From Bacillota bacterium (GTDB lineage: Bacteria > Bacillota > Clostridia > Lachnospirales > Lachnospiraceae), in contig JAEZOB010000009.1 of the NCBI GenBank assembly GCA_023414355.1, positions 248,001 to 312,000 on the forward strand: a DNA stretch of 64,000 nt. Reading direction: 5' to 3'. The position numbers were made by a program, and so were the translations under genes. This document shows positions 9,293 through 17,438 of this stretch, piece by piece; the first letter of the stretch is position 1, and every line of letters begins with the position of its first letter. The notes under the pieces were generated by a model, which saw nothing but the letters and a program-made list of their open reading frames with translations, had not been told where the DNA came from and searched no databases.

Positions 9293-9311
9293 CTTTGAAA
9301 TGGCTTTGAAA
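9293..9311 (-). promoter_or_regulatory. Response-regulator operator facing the two-component genes
   Basis: Read on the minus strand this is TTTCAAAGCCATTTCAAAG, two TTCAAAG half-sites 11 bp apart. It differs at two of 19 positions from the plus-strand site at 9321. A TATAAT-like -10 lies downstream of it toward the response-regulator gene. Confidence 0.72.
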
Positions 9312-9320
9312 TATTTATTT

Positions 9321-9339
9321 TTTCAAAGCTAATTCAAAG
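9321..9339 (+). promoter_or_regulatory. Response-regulator operator facing the methyltransferase-like gene
   Basis: TTTCAAAGCTAATTCAAAG, a direct repeat of TTCAAAG with 11-bp period, as expected for an OmpR-type dimer. The -10-like TATAGG begins 24 bp after the start of the site, the same distance as at the ABC promoter. Confidence 0.75.
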
Positions 9340-9393
9340 GATGATATAGGATAATCAATTTTGGAAAATAAATTCAAAAAGGAGAGCTAATAA

Positions 9394-10532
9394 ATGATGA
9401 GAAAAAAACAAGGTAGATCAGTAAAAAATGCACTAGGGGGTATGGTATTATTCTATTTGCTCATAGTGTTTGAAATCGCGTATATGGCAGGGCCATTTGC
9501 GATTTATTTTTATGGGGTCTATAATCCTATACTTAAATTCTTCAATCAGTCACCTATATTATCGGTACTGAATAGCTTTTTTCTTCCCCATATAGCACGG
9601 GAGACATCTTCAACCCTTATCAATATCCATGATTACATTGGTTTATTTTTAGCTGGTTTCGGCTTTATGGCATTTTGTATTGGTGCATGTCAAATTTATT
9701 ACAGTAAATTTGCGCGTAAAGGAGCGGTTACCGGTGGGATTTATAATTTTGTACGACACCCGCAATATACTTCATTTGCAATATGTGGTTTTGGTCTATT
9801 AGTTATGTGGCCTAGATTTATCAATTTACTAATGTATGTAACCATGCTTTTTGTCTATAATCTGTTGGCAAGAATGGAAGAAAGAGAATGCGAGGAAAAA
9901 TTCGGGCAAATTTATATTGACTACAAGAATAAAACTGCTAGGTTTTTACCATTAAAATTTCATTTTAAGAAAGAGCTGCCAATATTCATAAAGCTAAAAC
10001 GAAAAAAAGTGCCAGTATTGATTTGTATGTATATTTTAGCTATGGGCGCTGCTTTCGGTGCTGCAAAAGGGATATATGCCTATTCCATCAATTGTATTTA
10101 TGCGATTTATACAGAGGATTCCGTAACGGTATCGTTATCTGAAATAAAAACGGATAAGCTGGAGCAAATAATGAACATAGCGGTTGCTGATAAAAAAATA
10201 AAATCCATGTTAAATGAAACGGGAGAGGAAAAGTTTTAAATTATGTGTTACCGACCGAATGGTTCTCAGCGGAGATTCCAATGAACGGCGTCAAGTATAG
10301 AGCAGGTCATCAGTCATCGTCTGATTATGACGATACACAATATAAAATTATCTTTACAAAAGCAGATATCAGAAGGGATGCCGAAGTATCCGGAAAAGAA
10401 ATCCTATCAAATGTCCTTGAAAGAGAACCCATTGTTGAGGTATGGGTAGACTTGGATGAGAATACGGTGGTTCAAATATTAGAAATACCTGATGATTATA
10501 AATATCAAGGTATTCCGGTTGCAGTATATTAA
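9394..10532 (+). CDS. ICMT/PEMT-like membrane methyltransferase homologue, split by a frameshift
   Basis: The first frame (9394-10239, 281 residues) has five to six membrane helices and an isoprenylcysteine/phospholipid methyltransferase-like core: GIYNFVRHPQYTSF and RMEERECEEKFGQIYIDYKNKT. The frame ends at TAA right after GEEKF, in a GTTTTAAA run. The next frame continues without a gap as NYVLPTEWFSAEIPMNGVKY to 10532. One +1 shift near 10233-10240 would give a single ~379-residue protein with a C-terminal cytosolic extension. The gene is preceded by the response-regulator operator and followed by the ABC genes under a second copy, so it belongs to that regulon. Whether the shift is a lesion, an error or programmed cannot be told here. 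Confidence 0.68.
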
Positions 10533-10577
10533 GTTGGTTTATATACAGAATATCTAACAGATTACCAATTTATGACT

Positions 10578-10596
10578 TTTCAAAGCTAATTCAATA
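10578..10596 (+). promoter_or_regulatory. Response-regulator operator of the ABC transporter genes
   Basis: TTTCAAAGCTAATTCAATA matches the site at 9321 in all but the last two or three bases. The TATAAA -10 starts 24 bp after the beginning of the motif, the same spacing as at 9321. Confidence 0.78.
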
Positions 10597-10654
10597 GATT
10601 GTATAAAAAAATCATTTTAGATATATTTAAACAATTTATTAAATGGAGGTTCAC

Positions 10655-11347
10655 ATGATTCAATTTAGAAATGTAAGTAAGATTTATCACTCAGGATTAA
10701 ATGATTATCCGGTGTTAAAAGATGTATCTTTAGAGATAGAAAAAGGAGAATATGTTCTAATAACCGGTAAGTCCGGTAGTGGGAAATCCACGCTCATGAA
10801 TATTCTTACAGGAGTGGATTACGCATCTTCCGGGGAGGTTATGGTAAACGATACAAATATTCTTCGTTTTAACGAAGCTCAAATGACAAGATGGCGAGGG
10901 GAAAATGTAGGGATTGTTTTTCAATTTTTCCAACTAATATCAACGCTATCCGTACTGGAAAATATCCTGCTCCCTATGGATTTGATTGACAAGATACCAT
11001 ACCGGTTAAGGGCAAAAAAGGCAATGGAATTGCTTGAGTTGGTGGGTCTATCAAAACATTCTGAAAAAATGCCGTCTGCTCTTTCGGGTGGAGAACAGCA
11101 GCGGGTGGCAATAGCAAGGGCGCTTGCAAATGATGTTGATTTGATTGTCGCAGATGAACCCACCGGTAATTTGGATACAAAAAATGCGGAAATGGTTTTT
11201 GACATATTCTGTGAACTAAAAAGAGCTGGTAAAACGATTGTGATGGTAACACATGAAAAAGATATTATAAAAGGTGCAAGCCGGAAAATTATCATTAAAG
11301 ACGGTGAGGTTAATGAGGATTACCCATTGAAAGGAGCTTTCGTATAA
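10655..11347 (+). CDS. ABC transporter ATP-binding protein (MacB/BceA type)
   Basis: About 230 residues with all ABC motifs: Walker A GKSGSGKST, Q-loop GIVFQFFQ, signature LSGGEQQRVAIARAL, Walker B DLIVADEPTGNLD and the switch His in VTHEKD. The ATG at 10655 is chosen because GGAGG lies five bases upstream; the in-frame ATG at 10643 overlaps that site. It overlaps the permease start (TAATG), so the two are coupled. It powers the FtsX-like permease, probably for exporting or expelling a peptide or lipid from the membrane. Transcription probably depends on the operator at 10578. Confidence 0.93.
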   Translation: MIQFRNVSKIYHSGLNDYPVLKDVSLEIEKGEYVLITGKSGSGKSTLMNILTGVDYASSGEVMVNDTNILRFNEAQMTRWRGENVGIVFQFFQLISTLSVLENILLPMDLIDKIPYRLRAKKAMELLELVGLSKHSEKMPSALSGGEQQRVAIARALANDVDLIVADEPTGNLDTKNAEMVFDIFCELKRAGKTIVMVTHEKDIIKGASRKIIIKDGEVNEDYPLKGAFV

Positions 11348-13707
11348 TGAAAAGATTACTGAAAAAGGTAATGAGGGACTTCATTTATGATAAGCGTAGA
11401 GCAGTTATTTCCCTTCTTGCCATCTTGATAGGCATGATGTCATTCGGGATTATTATGTTTTCCTATCAGATAATCAGCCGTGAGCTTGTCAGCACCTATG
11501 ACGCCATTAACCCCGCTTCTGCCTCTATTATGGTAGACAGGGTTGATGATGAACTTATAACATTAACAAATGACTTTAACGATATTGCGTCTTTTGAGGA
11601 AAAAGCATATTATGAACTTCGAGTTCAAATTAGAAAAAATAAATGGAAAAACCTTGAACTATTTGCTGCCGAAGATTTCAGCAAATTGGAGATGAATAAG
11701 ATCAGTAGCGAGGATGGTTCGTTTTGGCCAAAAGAAAGCGAGATGTTGATAGAAAGGGACTCGATTACAGTCGCTGACAGCGCAATTGGTGAAACGCTGA
11801 CTATATCCTTACCAGATGGGAGTACAAAAAACCTCACTATTTCAGGAATTATTGCCGACATCAGCGTGCATCCTGCTATTGTACATGACACAGTTTATGC
11901 TTATGTATCTTTTGATGCCCTTGCTGAGATAGGTTTAACAAGTAATAAAATTGATCTTTTAATCACAGGAGATAAATATGATAGAGATCGCATCTTAACA
12001 ATTAGCAATGAATATATAAAAATGCTTGAACATAACGGGTATAGGGTGTTAAGTCTATATGTATCGGACACACCGGGCTTGAGTATACACATGGATGAAT
12101 ATAGAGCCGCATTAGTCCTGTTACAGATATTTTCTATTGTGACATTCCTGTTCGGCTGTATGATTATGAGCAGTCTTATATCCTCTATTATATCTAGCCA
12201 AACTCGGCAAATAGGCATTTTAAAAGGAATTGGCGCGGATACAGCAAAAATCATGGCTTCTTACTTGATTATATTTTTTAGTCTGATTGTTTTGACAGTA
12301 GCAGGGTCACTGACTTTTGCTGCTCTACTTTCAGAAAGTTTTTCCTCAGCATTATTGAGTATTGGAAATATGCACTTGAATGATGCTTCTATTCCGCTAT
12401 ATTTCTATGCCATATATTGTGGATTGACCCTATTGGTTCCTATGATTGTGGCCATCTTTCCCATACGCAGAGGAGTCCGTATATCCGTAAAAGATGCACT
12501 TAATCACTATGGGGTAAACGCGGATGATAAAGCCATAAGGTTACCAGGGCCTAAATTTGTGTCCCGCCCTGTGCTGCTTTCCTTACGGAATGCCGTACGG
12601 CGCAAAAAACGCTTTTTGCTAAATGTTATTACGCTGACAATAGCTGGTGCACTATTTGTTTCAATTGTTACATCCATGATCTCAATTCAAACCACATTAT
12701 CAAGTAATCTGTATTCATGGAAATTTGACTATCAGTTTTTAACAAATACGATTTTTGAAGAAAAGGAATTAGCAGAGATTATGGCGAAAGTGCCAAATGT
12801 CACAGGCTATGAAATTTGGGGGGGCAGCAGCGGAATGTTGGTAAATGATAACGGAGAAATTGCAAAATCTTATTCTATCCTATCGCCCCCGACTGGAAGT
12901 AAAATGCTGGAACCGGATATATTGGAAGGTAGATGGATTACAGACGAGGATATAAACCAAATTGTTGTCAGCCATGAATTCCTTATATCTGAATCAGGAT
13001 ATGAGATTGGGGATACACTTGCTCTGCAAATAGGTAATCAGGTAATGCATTTCATCATTGTTGGTTCGATGAAAGATTTCGGTGTAACATCCATCTATAT
13101 GAGTGAGAACGGCTACGAAAAATATGTTCCAACTGCAAACCAATATAGTAATATTAAGTTAAGCCTTGATACAAGTGGTAGTAGGAGAGCAGTTTATAGG
13201 GACACCGAACAATCATTGAAAGATCAAGGTATCCTTATATTACAAAGCCAAAGCAAAAATGATTTGAGAAATGTGCTTTCGGGGCATTACACTGTCACAC
13301 TCCAAACGTTTCTTTTTATCATCTGCATGTTGGTTATCGTTTCTGGCTTCGGATTGGCGGCCACCATGAATGTACAGACTTCGGAGCGGACAAAGGAGAT
13401 CGGTATAATGAAAGCAATGGGTGCTAATAAAAAACAGATTACCAATATTATAACTTCGGAGAGTATCTTAATCAGCTTGATAAGCTGGACTGCTTCAATT
13501 TTGCTTGGAATACCATTAGGAATTCTCAGTGTGTATATCTTTGGAAATATCATTCTTGAAACGCCATTACAGTTTAGCGTAGTATCCCTTTTGACCTCAT
13601 ATGCAATATGGCTTCTTCTGACTTTCGTTGTGCGATATTATGCAAGTCGATCTTGTGCGAAACGAATTTCAAATATGAGCGTTAGGGATAGTCTGGCATT
13701 CGAGTAA
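11347..13707 (+). CDS. ABC transporter permease, FtsX-like, two MacB/FtsX modules
   Basis: 786 residues with a first membrane helix at about 17-39, an external domain, three helices at about 250-380, a second N-terminal helix near 430, another external domain and three final helices. Both modules end in FtsX-type segments (QTRQIGILKGIGADTAKIM and SERTKEIGIMKAMGANKKQI). This duplicated layout is usual for permeases paired with a single ATPase in peptide-resistance or lipoprotein-release systems. Neighbouring two-component genes and shared operators support a role in responding to a membrane-active compound; the substrate is not identified. Confidence 0.9.
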   Translation: MKRLLKKVMRDFIYDKRRAVISLLAILIGMMSFGIIMFSYQIISRELVSTYDAINPASASIMVDRVDDELITLTNDFNDIASFEEKAYYELRVQIRKNKWKNLELFAAEDFSKLEMNKISSEDGSFWPKESEMLIERDSITVADSAIGETLTISLPDGSTKNLTISGIIADISVHPAIVHDTVYAYVSFDALAEIGLTSNKIDLLITGDKYDRDRILTISNEYIKMLEHNGYRVLSLYVSDTPGLSIHMDEYRAALVLLQIFSIVTFLFGCMIMSSLISSIISSQTRQIGILKGIGADTAKIMASYLIIFFSLIVLTVAGSLTFAALLSESFSSALLSIGNMHLNDASIPLYFYAIYCGLTLLVPMIVAIFPIRRGVRISVKDALNHYGVNADDKAIRLPGPKFVSRPVLLSLRNAVRRKKRFLLNVITLTIAGALFVSIVTSMISIQTTLSSNLYSWKFDYQFLTNTIFEEKELAEIMAKVPNVTGYEIWGGSSGMLVNDNGEIAKSYSILSPPTGSKMLEPDILEGRWITDEDINQIVVSHEFLISESGYEIGDTLALQIGNQVMHFIIVGSMKDFGVTSIYMSENGYEKYVPTANQYSNIKLSLDTSGSRRAVYRDTEQSLKDQGILILQSQSKNDLRNVLSGHYTVTLQTFLFIICMLVIVSGFGLAATMNVQTSERTKEIGIMKAMGANKKQITNIITSESILISLISWTASILLGIPLGILSVYIFGNIILETPLQFSVVSLLTSYAIWLLLTFVVRYYASRSCAKRISNMSVRDSLAFE

Positions 13708-13772
13708 TCAGAAAAATTTATCGAAGATTTGGCAATAACATAAGAAAAATATTCAATAAGGAGACTGGATTA

Positions 13773-13892
13773 ATGTATATAACTGAAAGAATTGATACCA
13801 TATTGTCAAGCATAGCACTGGTATCATTATTAATAGTTGCAGCAAAATATATATCAAAATGGCAAAATAAAAAGGGTGTTCTCTTTTTTTAA
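13773..13892 (+). CDS. Small membrane peptide, 39 residues
   Basis: A short open frame (MYITERIDTI then LSSIALVSLLIVAAKYIS) with AAGGAG eight bases upstream. It contains one hydrophobic helix followed by a basic tail. It sits 65 bp after the permease gene and 18 bp before another small membrane-protein gene, so it may be the end of that operon. No family is recognised. Confidence 0.45.
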   Translation: MYITERIDTILSSIALVSLLIVAAKYISKWQNKKGVLFF

Positions 13893-13910
13893 ATTGTAGA
13901 TAAAAATCTA

Positions 13911-14171
13911 ATGAAAATTCACAGGCCTGCCTCAACAGTATTAATTATTTCGGGGGTACTACATGGCATTCTTTCTTTTTCCGTATTTTATGAATTTGGA
14001 ATTATGCCATATATTTTAGGAACACTTTGTATACTAAGCTGTATTGCTTCAGCGGGAAGTTTCTATATGAAAAATAGACTTAAAGAAAAAAAGAAAAAGT
14101 TAATGCATCATCGAATTTTTACTTACATAGCGCTGATTACTTTTATTGGACATATTGCTTCGACAAGGTAA
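13911..14171 (+). CDS. Small membrane protein, 86 residues
   Basis: Three probable membrane helices (VLIISGVLHGILSF, MPYILGTLCILSCIASAGSF, IFTYIALITFIGHIAS) separated by a strongly basic stretch (KNRLKEKKKKLMHHR). There is only a weak ribosome binding site; translation may be coupled to the 39-residue peptide just upstream. I do not recognise the family. It lies downstream of the ABC permease and may be an accessory of that system. Confidence 0.5.
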   Translation: MKIHRPASTVLIISGVLHGILSFSVFYEFGIMPYILGTLCILSCIASAGSFYMKNRLKEKKKKLMHHRIFTYIALITFIGHIASTR

Positions 14172-14217
14172 AGCATTTTAGGTAATTGCAGTGGAGCGAA
14201 TACCTATAGTAGGTAAG

Positions 14218-14360
14218 TTTAGAAGTATAGGTGCAACAAAGAAGATGACTAACCGAATTTTAATGGTGGAAAGTATCTTTATGAGGTAGTAGGGGGAGCA
14301 TTTGGAGCTATATTAGGTGTAGGTATTTTGTATGTAATGGCATTAGGAGCACGGGTTTGA
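14218..14360 (+). pseudogene. Fragment of an FtsX-like permease
   Basis: Two short frames join across a frameshift near 14286. The first reads FRSIGATKKMTNRILMVES and the second VVGGAFGAILGVGILYVMAL. This is the conserved segment before and within an FtsX last-but-one helix, so a second ABC permease gene once stood here. The fragment abuts the deacetylase tail directly. Confidence 0.6.
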
Positions 14361-14436
14361 ACTGGTGCCGGTGTCACAGCTGATCTATACCGGAGAATAT
14401 AAGGTGGATCAGACGGGAAGGCAGTTTACCAGGTAA
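14359..14436 (+). pseudogene. 3' fragment of polysaccharide deacetylase (copy 3)
   Basis: 25 codons matching the extreme C-terminus of the deacetylase family: ELVPVSQLIYTGEYKVDQ then TGRQFTR and stop. The closest relative is the fragment ending at 17178, which also has EYKVDQTGRQFTR, and both are followed by the same terminator. Confidence 0.82.
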
Positions 14437-14453
14437 GATAGCATAAGGTTTAT

Positions 14454-14496
14454 AGAGGCAGTTTGCACCTGAAAAGGATGCAAGCTGCCTCTCTTC
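14454..14496 (+). terminator. Terminator after deacetylase fragment copy 3
   Basis: Stem GAGGCAGTTTGCA / TGCAAGCTGCCTC with a short loop, followed by TCTT. A near-identical hairpin follows copy 4 at 17195-17238, so tail and terminator were duplicated together. Confidence 0.82.
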
Positions 14497-14547
14497 AATA
14501 GATGTAATTCACAGAGGCGCTGTCTCTATATTCTGATATCGATATAT

Positions 14548-14610
14548 TTCATGACAAAAAACCACCATTTCGTGCATAAAGCAGTTATGATGCAAGTACT
14601 GTGCTACAAT
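14548..14610 (+). promoter_or_regulatory. Group-2 tandem-repeat promoter of the secreted-protein gene at 14693
   Basis: Direct repeats TTCATGACA (14548) and TTCGTGCAT (14569) are 21 bp apart. An extended -10, TGCTACAAT, starts at 14602, 33 bp after the second repeat. The same 21/33 geometry is found before the genes at 24475 and 36087, which makes a shared activator likely. Confidence 0.65.
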
Positions 14611-14692
14611 AAGCAGGTAACGTTTACACTTAGAATAAATTCGTTCGAGAGGAGTTTGTTAGAAAACTATGGAAAGCAGGAGAGAAAAGAAT

Positions 14693-16654
14693 ATGAAGAA
14701 TTTGAAGAAAGTGATAATATCGGTTTTCTTACTAATAATACTTCTTGGTTTAGGCGGTAACCTTTCAAGCCCGGCAATGGCGGCAACGAAGACTACTGCG
14801 ACGGTGACAGCAACGCCTAGCAAAACCAAGGTCACGGTTAACAAAAAAGCCAAGACATTTGAGGCATATACAATTAATGGCGAGGACTATTATAAGCTGA
14901 TTGACCTCGCATATGTATTTAAAAAGACACGCTGTGAATTTGGGTATTGGGAGGATGAGTTGCGGAATGCTGTGATCATCGAAAGGGATTCTGGCGCCAG
15001 TATTTATATCGACAGCTTTAAGACAGCGATGGCCAAGGGAGACGGAAAGAAAAAGAGTGCTAAACTAGTGGGGCGAAATGTTTATTTTAATAAAATTTTA
15101 TACCACCCTATGGTTTATAAAATCGACAAAACGGACTATTACAAGCTGACTGAAATCATGGATCTGCTTAATTGTGGTATTATTAAGAATAAGAAAACCG
15201 GTGCTGTTAATTTTGATACCTCGAAGTATTATGAGCCGGAATTTCCGGCGATCCCTGAGGGAAATGCATATTATAAGAAGATTCAGCAGCTGCTGTATGA
15301 TACGTATTTTAAATGTGAAGGCGGTAAAAATGAGGGAGCCGAAGATGATGCCTTTGTATCGGCAGATAAGGTTACGGTACCTGATAACGCAACCTTATAT
15401 GTTCCGAGAGGAGTTCAGTTTCAAGCGCTTAAAATTTTTCTTGGCAATAACTCGAAATACGTTGTAAGAGGAAGATGGTTCGTAGAATATCCCGATGGAG
15501 TTCTTAAGCCGGTCTCAAACAAAACGAAGGGTACTTTATATTTCAATGGTAATTCCGGAATTCCATACGAGGAGGAAAGGTCGGAAAACGTATATGGTAC
15601 AGGCTGTCCTGAAGTTATAACGGTGGATAACAATCATTATGATCGCATTGTCCTACCGATCAAATCTGCCAGTATTACCTATGGCAGTACGATTGGTGGA
15701 GTCCAGCAGATAAAACTGAATATTACACGTGATAAGCTGGATACCTATGTCGGTTTGAAGATAAAGCTTCACGTCAAGGGAGGAACCTCGTATGACTATT
15801 ATAGTGCAGGTGTCAGAAAATACATAGATTTGATGCCGTTACTTGTGAAGATAATCGGGAAGAACATGGGAAAAAATGTTACTATTGATAAAATTGAACT
15901 GCAAAATGCAAACTATAATGACTGGTTTGATCAAGTGATTTTGTCGGATACCTATACAATACCGGTAAATTGGACAATTAATTCCACAAAAGAGGCTCCG
16001 GTCTATGAGAATATGGCGGTTTATTATGATTATTTTGAATTCCGCGGATTAGAAAAGAACTCCTATATTGTTAAATATTCACAAGGAGACGAATTTAGCA
16101 CTGACACTAAGCTAACCGATTATAAGCTGCTGACACCGGAGAATAAGTATACGCTCATCACGGGGCTGTTTACAAATGAAGGGATCATTTGGGATCATGC
16201 GAATATCGCTAAGCTGACGGGCAAAAAGGGAGCAGGAAAGAAAGACTATATATTCACAGTTTCTCCATTCAGTAAGGATATCACGTATGCGATAAATTTC
16301 GAATATTATCCACAGAACGCTTCCATAACGGAGGAGAATGGTAAGACATACCTGAATTTTACGGTGGCCAGTGCGACCGGTGAAAAGACAATAGAGAACT
16401 ACGGTAGCATTTTAGTTAAGTGTCATAAAAAGGGTGATGCAGAGGGTGTTTTAAAGCAGTTATATTTAGATGAGACGGATTTCAATCCGGGAAAGATAGA
16501 TTTAACAGCTGCTTTAACAGCACTGACAAATAAAAGTGGTTCTGTTTCTATTGATAAACTATATGTTTATAGAGCTGAAATAGATGATATGGACGATCAT
16601 CTGGTTTATCCTTCACTTCAGTATTCAGAGGTTGCATGTGATATCATAAGGTAG
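14693..16654 (+). CDS. Secreted protein with copper-amine-oxidase-like stalk domain
   Basis: 653 residues from the ATG at 14693, chosen because AGGAG lies ten bases upstream and the signal peptide then begins correctly (KNLKKVIISVFLLIILLGLGG, cleavage after AMA). Residues ~50-180 contain two copies of the stalk-domain pattern (INGEDYYKLIDLAYVFKK; IDKTDYYKLTEIMDLLN). The remaining ~470 residues are beta-rich and not recognised. It is predicted to be exported and non-enzymatic, perhaps adhesive. Its promoter carries the group-2 repeats. The gene is flanked by deacetylase fragments on both sides. Confidence 0.72.
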   Translation: MKNLKKVIISVFLLIILLGLGGNLSSPAMAATKTTATVTATPSKTKVTVNKKAKTFEAYTINGEDYYKLIDLAYVFKKTRCEFGYWEDELRNAVIIERDSGASIYIDSFKTAMAKGDGKKKSAKLVGRNVYFNKILYHPMVYKIDKTDYYKLTEIMDLLNCGIIKNKKTGAVNFDTSKYYEPEFPAIPEGNAYYKKIQQLLYDTYFKCEGGKNEGAEDDAFVSADKVTVPDNATLYVPRGVQFQALKIFLGNNSKYVVRGRWFVEYPDGVLKPVSNKTKGTLYFNGNSGIPYEEERSENVYGTGCPEVITVDNNHYDRIVLPIKSASITYGSTIGGVQQIKLNITRDKLDTYVGLKIKLHVKGGTSYDYYSAGVRKYIDLMPLLVKIIGKNMGKNVTIDKIELQNANYNDWFDQVILSDTYTIPVNWTINSTKEAPVYENMAVYYDYFEFRGLEKNSYIVKYSQGDEFSTDTKLTDYKLLTPENKYTLITGLFTNEGIIWDHANIAKLTGKKGAGKKDYIFTVSPFSKDITYAINFEYYPQNASITEENGKTYLNFTVASATGEKTIENYGSILVKCHKKGDAEGVLKQLYLDETDFNPGKIDLTAALTALTNKSGSVSIDKLYVYRAEIDDMDDHLVYPSLQYSEVACDIIR

Positions 16655-16656
16655 CC

Positions 16657-16851
16657 ATGGAGTCAGTAACACTCGGCAAGGACACTAGAGCAATTGTGAA
16701 GGTGAATACCTCAGCAGACACCGGTTCCACTACAAATGCTATAATTAAAGCAAAGCTTACAGTAACCAATGATACCACGGATGACTTTACCTCATTACAG
16801 CTTTCCCCGACCGGTGAGAATAAGTGGGGCAAGAACCTTATAATAATTTGA
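16657..16851 (+). pseudogene. Fragment of a secreted beta-domain protein
   Basis: A 64-codon open stretch (TLGKDTRAIVKVNTSADTGS, then AIIKAKLTVTNDTTDDF) with no ribosome binding site of its own, directly after the stop of the preceding gene. The composition resembles an extracellular Ig-like domain. It precedes the chimeric deacetylase fragment and is probably the leftover of a gene truncated by recombination. Confidence 0.45.
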
Positions 16852-16911
16852 AGCATCTTACGAGCTCAGAGGCCAGGCGTAAGTGAAAAATATGATCAAG
16901 TCCATACATAC

Positions 16912-17178
16912 ACTGCTTTTAAAGTTGTTGCGTATGTTGATTCCGAGGACTGGAAGGATTATGGAAAGGAAAGCATCATTGATTCCGTGGTAGACAATAA
17001 GCACCTGAACAATGGCTCCATCATCCTCCTGCACAGCGGCACAAAGTATACCGCGGAAGCATTAGAGGGTGTAATTACCGGTCTTCAGGAGAAGGGATAT
17101 AAGATTGTGCCGGTATCGGAGCTGATCTATACAGGAGAATATAAGGTGGATCAGACGGGAAGACAGTTTACTAGGTAA
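16912..17178 (+). pseudogene. 3' fragment of polysaccharide deacetylase (copy 4)
   Basis: About 88 codons: TAFKVVAYVDSEDWKDYG, then NNGSIILLHSGTKYTAEALE and GEYKVDQTGRQFTR before the stop. The N-terminal catalytic motifs are absent. The leading TAFKVVAYVD is not in the intact deacetylase but matches copy 2 (TGFKGVAYDD). Confidence 0.85.
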
Positions 17179-17194
17179 GATAGTATAAAGTTTA

Positions 17195-17238
17195 TAGAGG
17201 CAGCTTGCACCTGAAAAGGATGTAAGCTGCCTCTCTTT
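17195..17238 (+). terminator. Terminator after deacetylase fragment copy 4
   Basis: Stem GAGGCAGCTTGCA / TGTAAGCTGCCTC followed by TCTTT, a close copy of the hairpin at 14454-14496. Confidence 0.82.
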
Positions 17239-17438
17239 AACTCCCTTTGGGTAATGGTGTAAGAAGATGGCACTCATTAATTATGACAAAAAAATGTAAA
17301 AAGTGCAAATATTACTGTAAAATCTTCATTGAGTAAATGAAGGAATAAGGTTAAAATTCCCAGGACTATATTTTTATAAGTGGATGAAGCGCACTAGTAT
17401 TGAATTGTAAATAAATCTTAAGCAGGGGGGTAATAACT

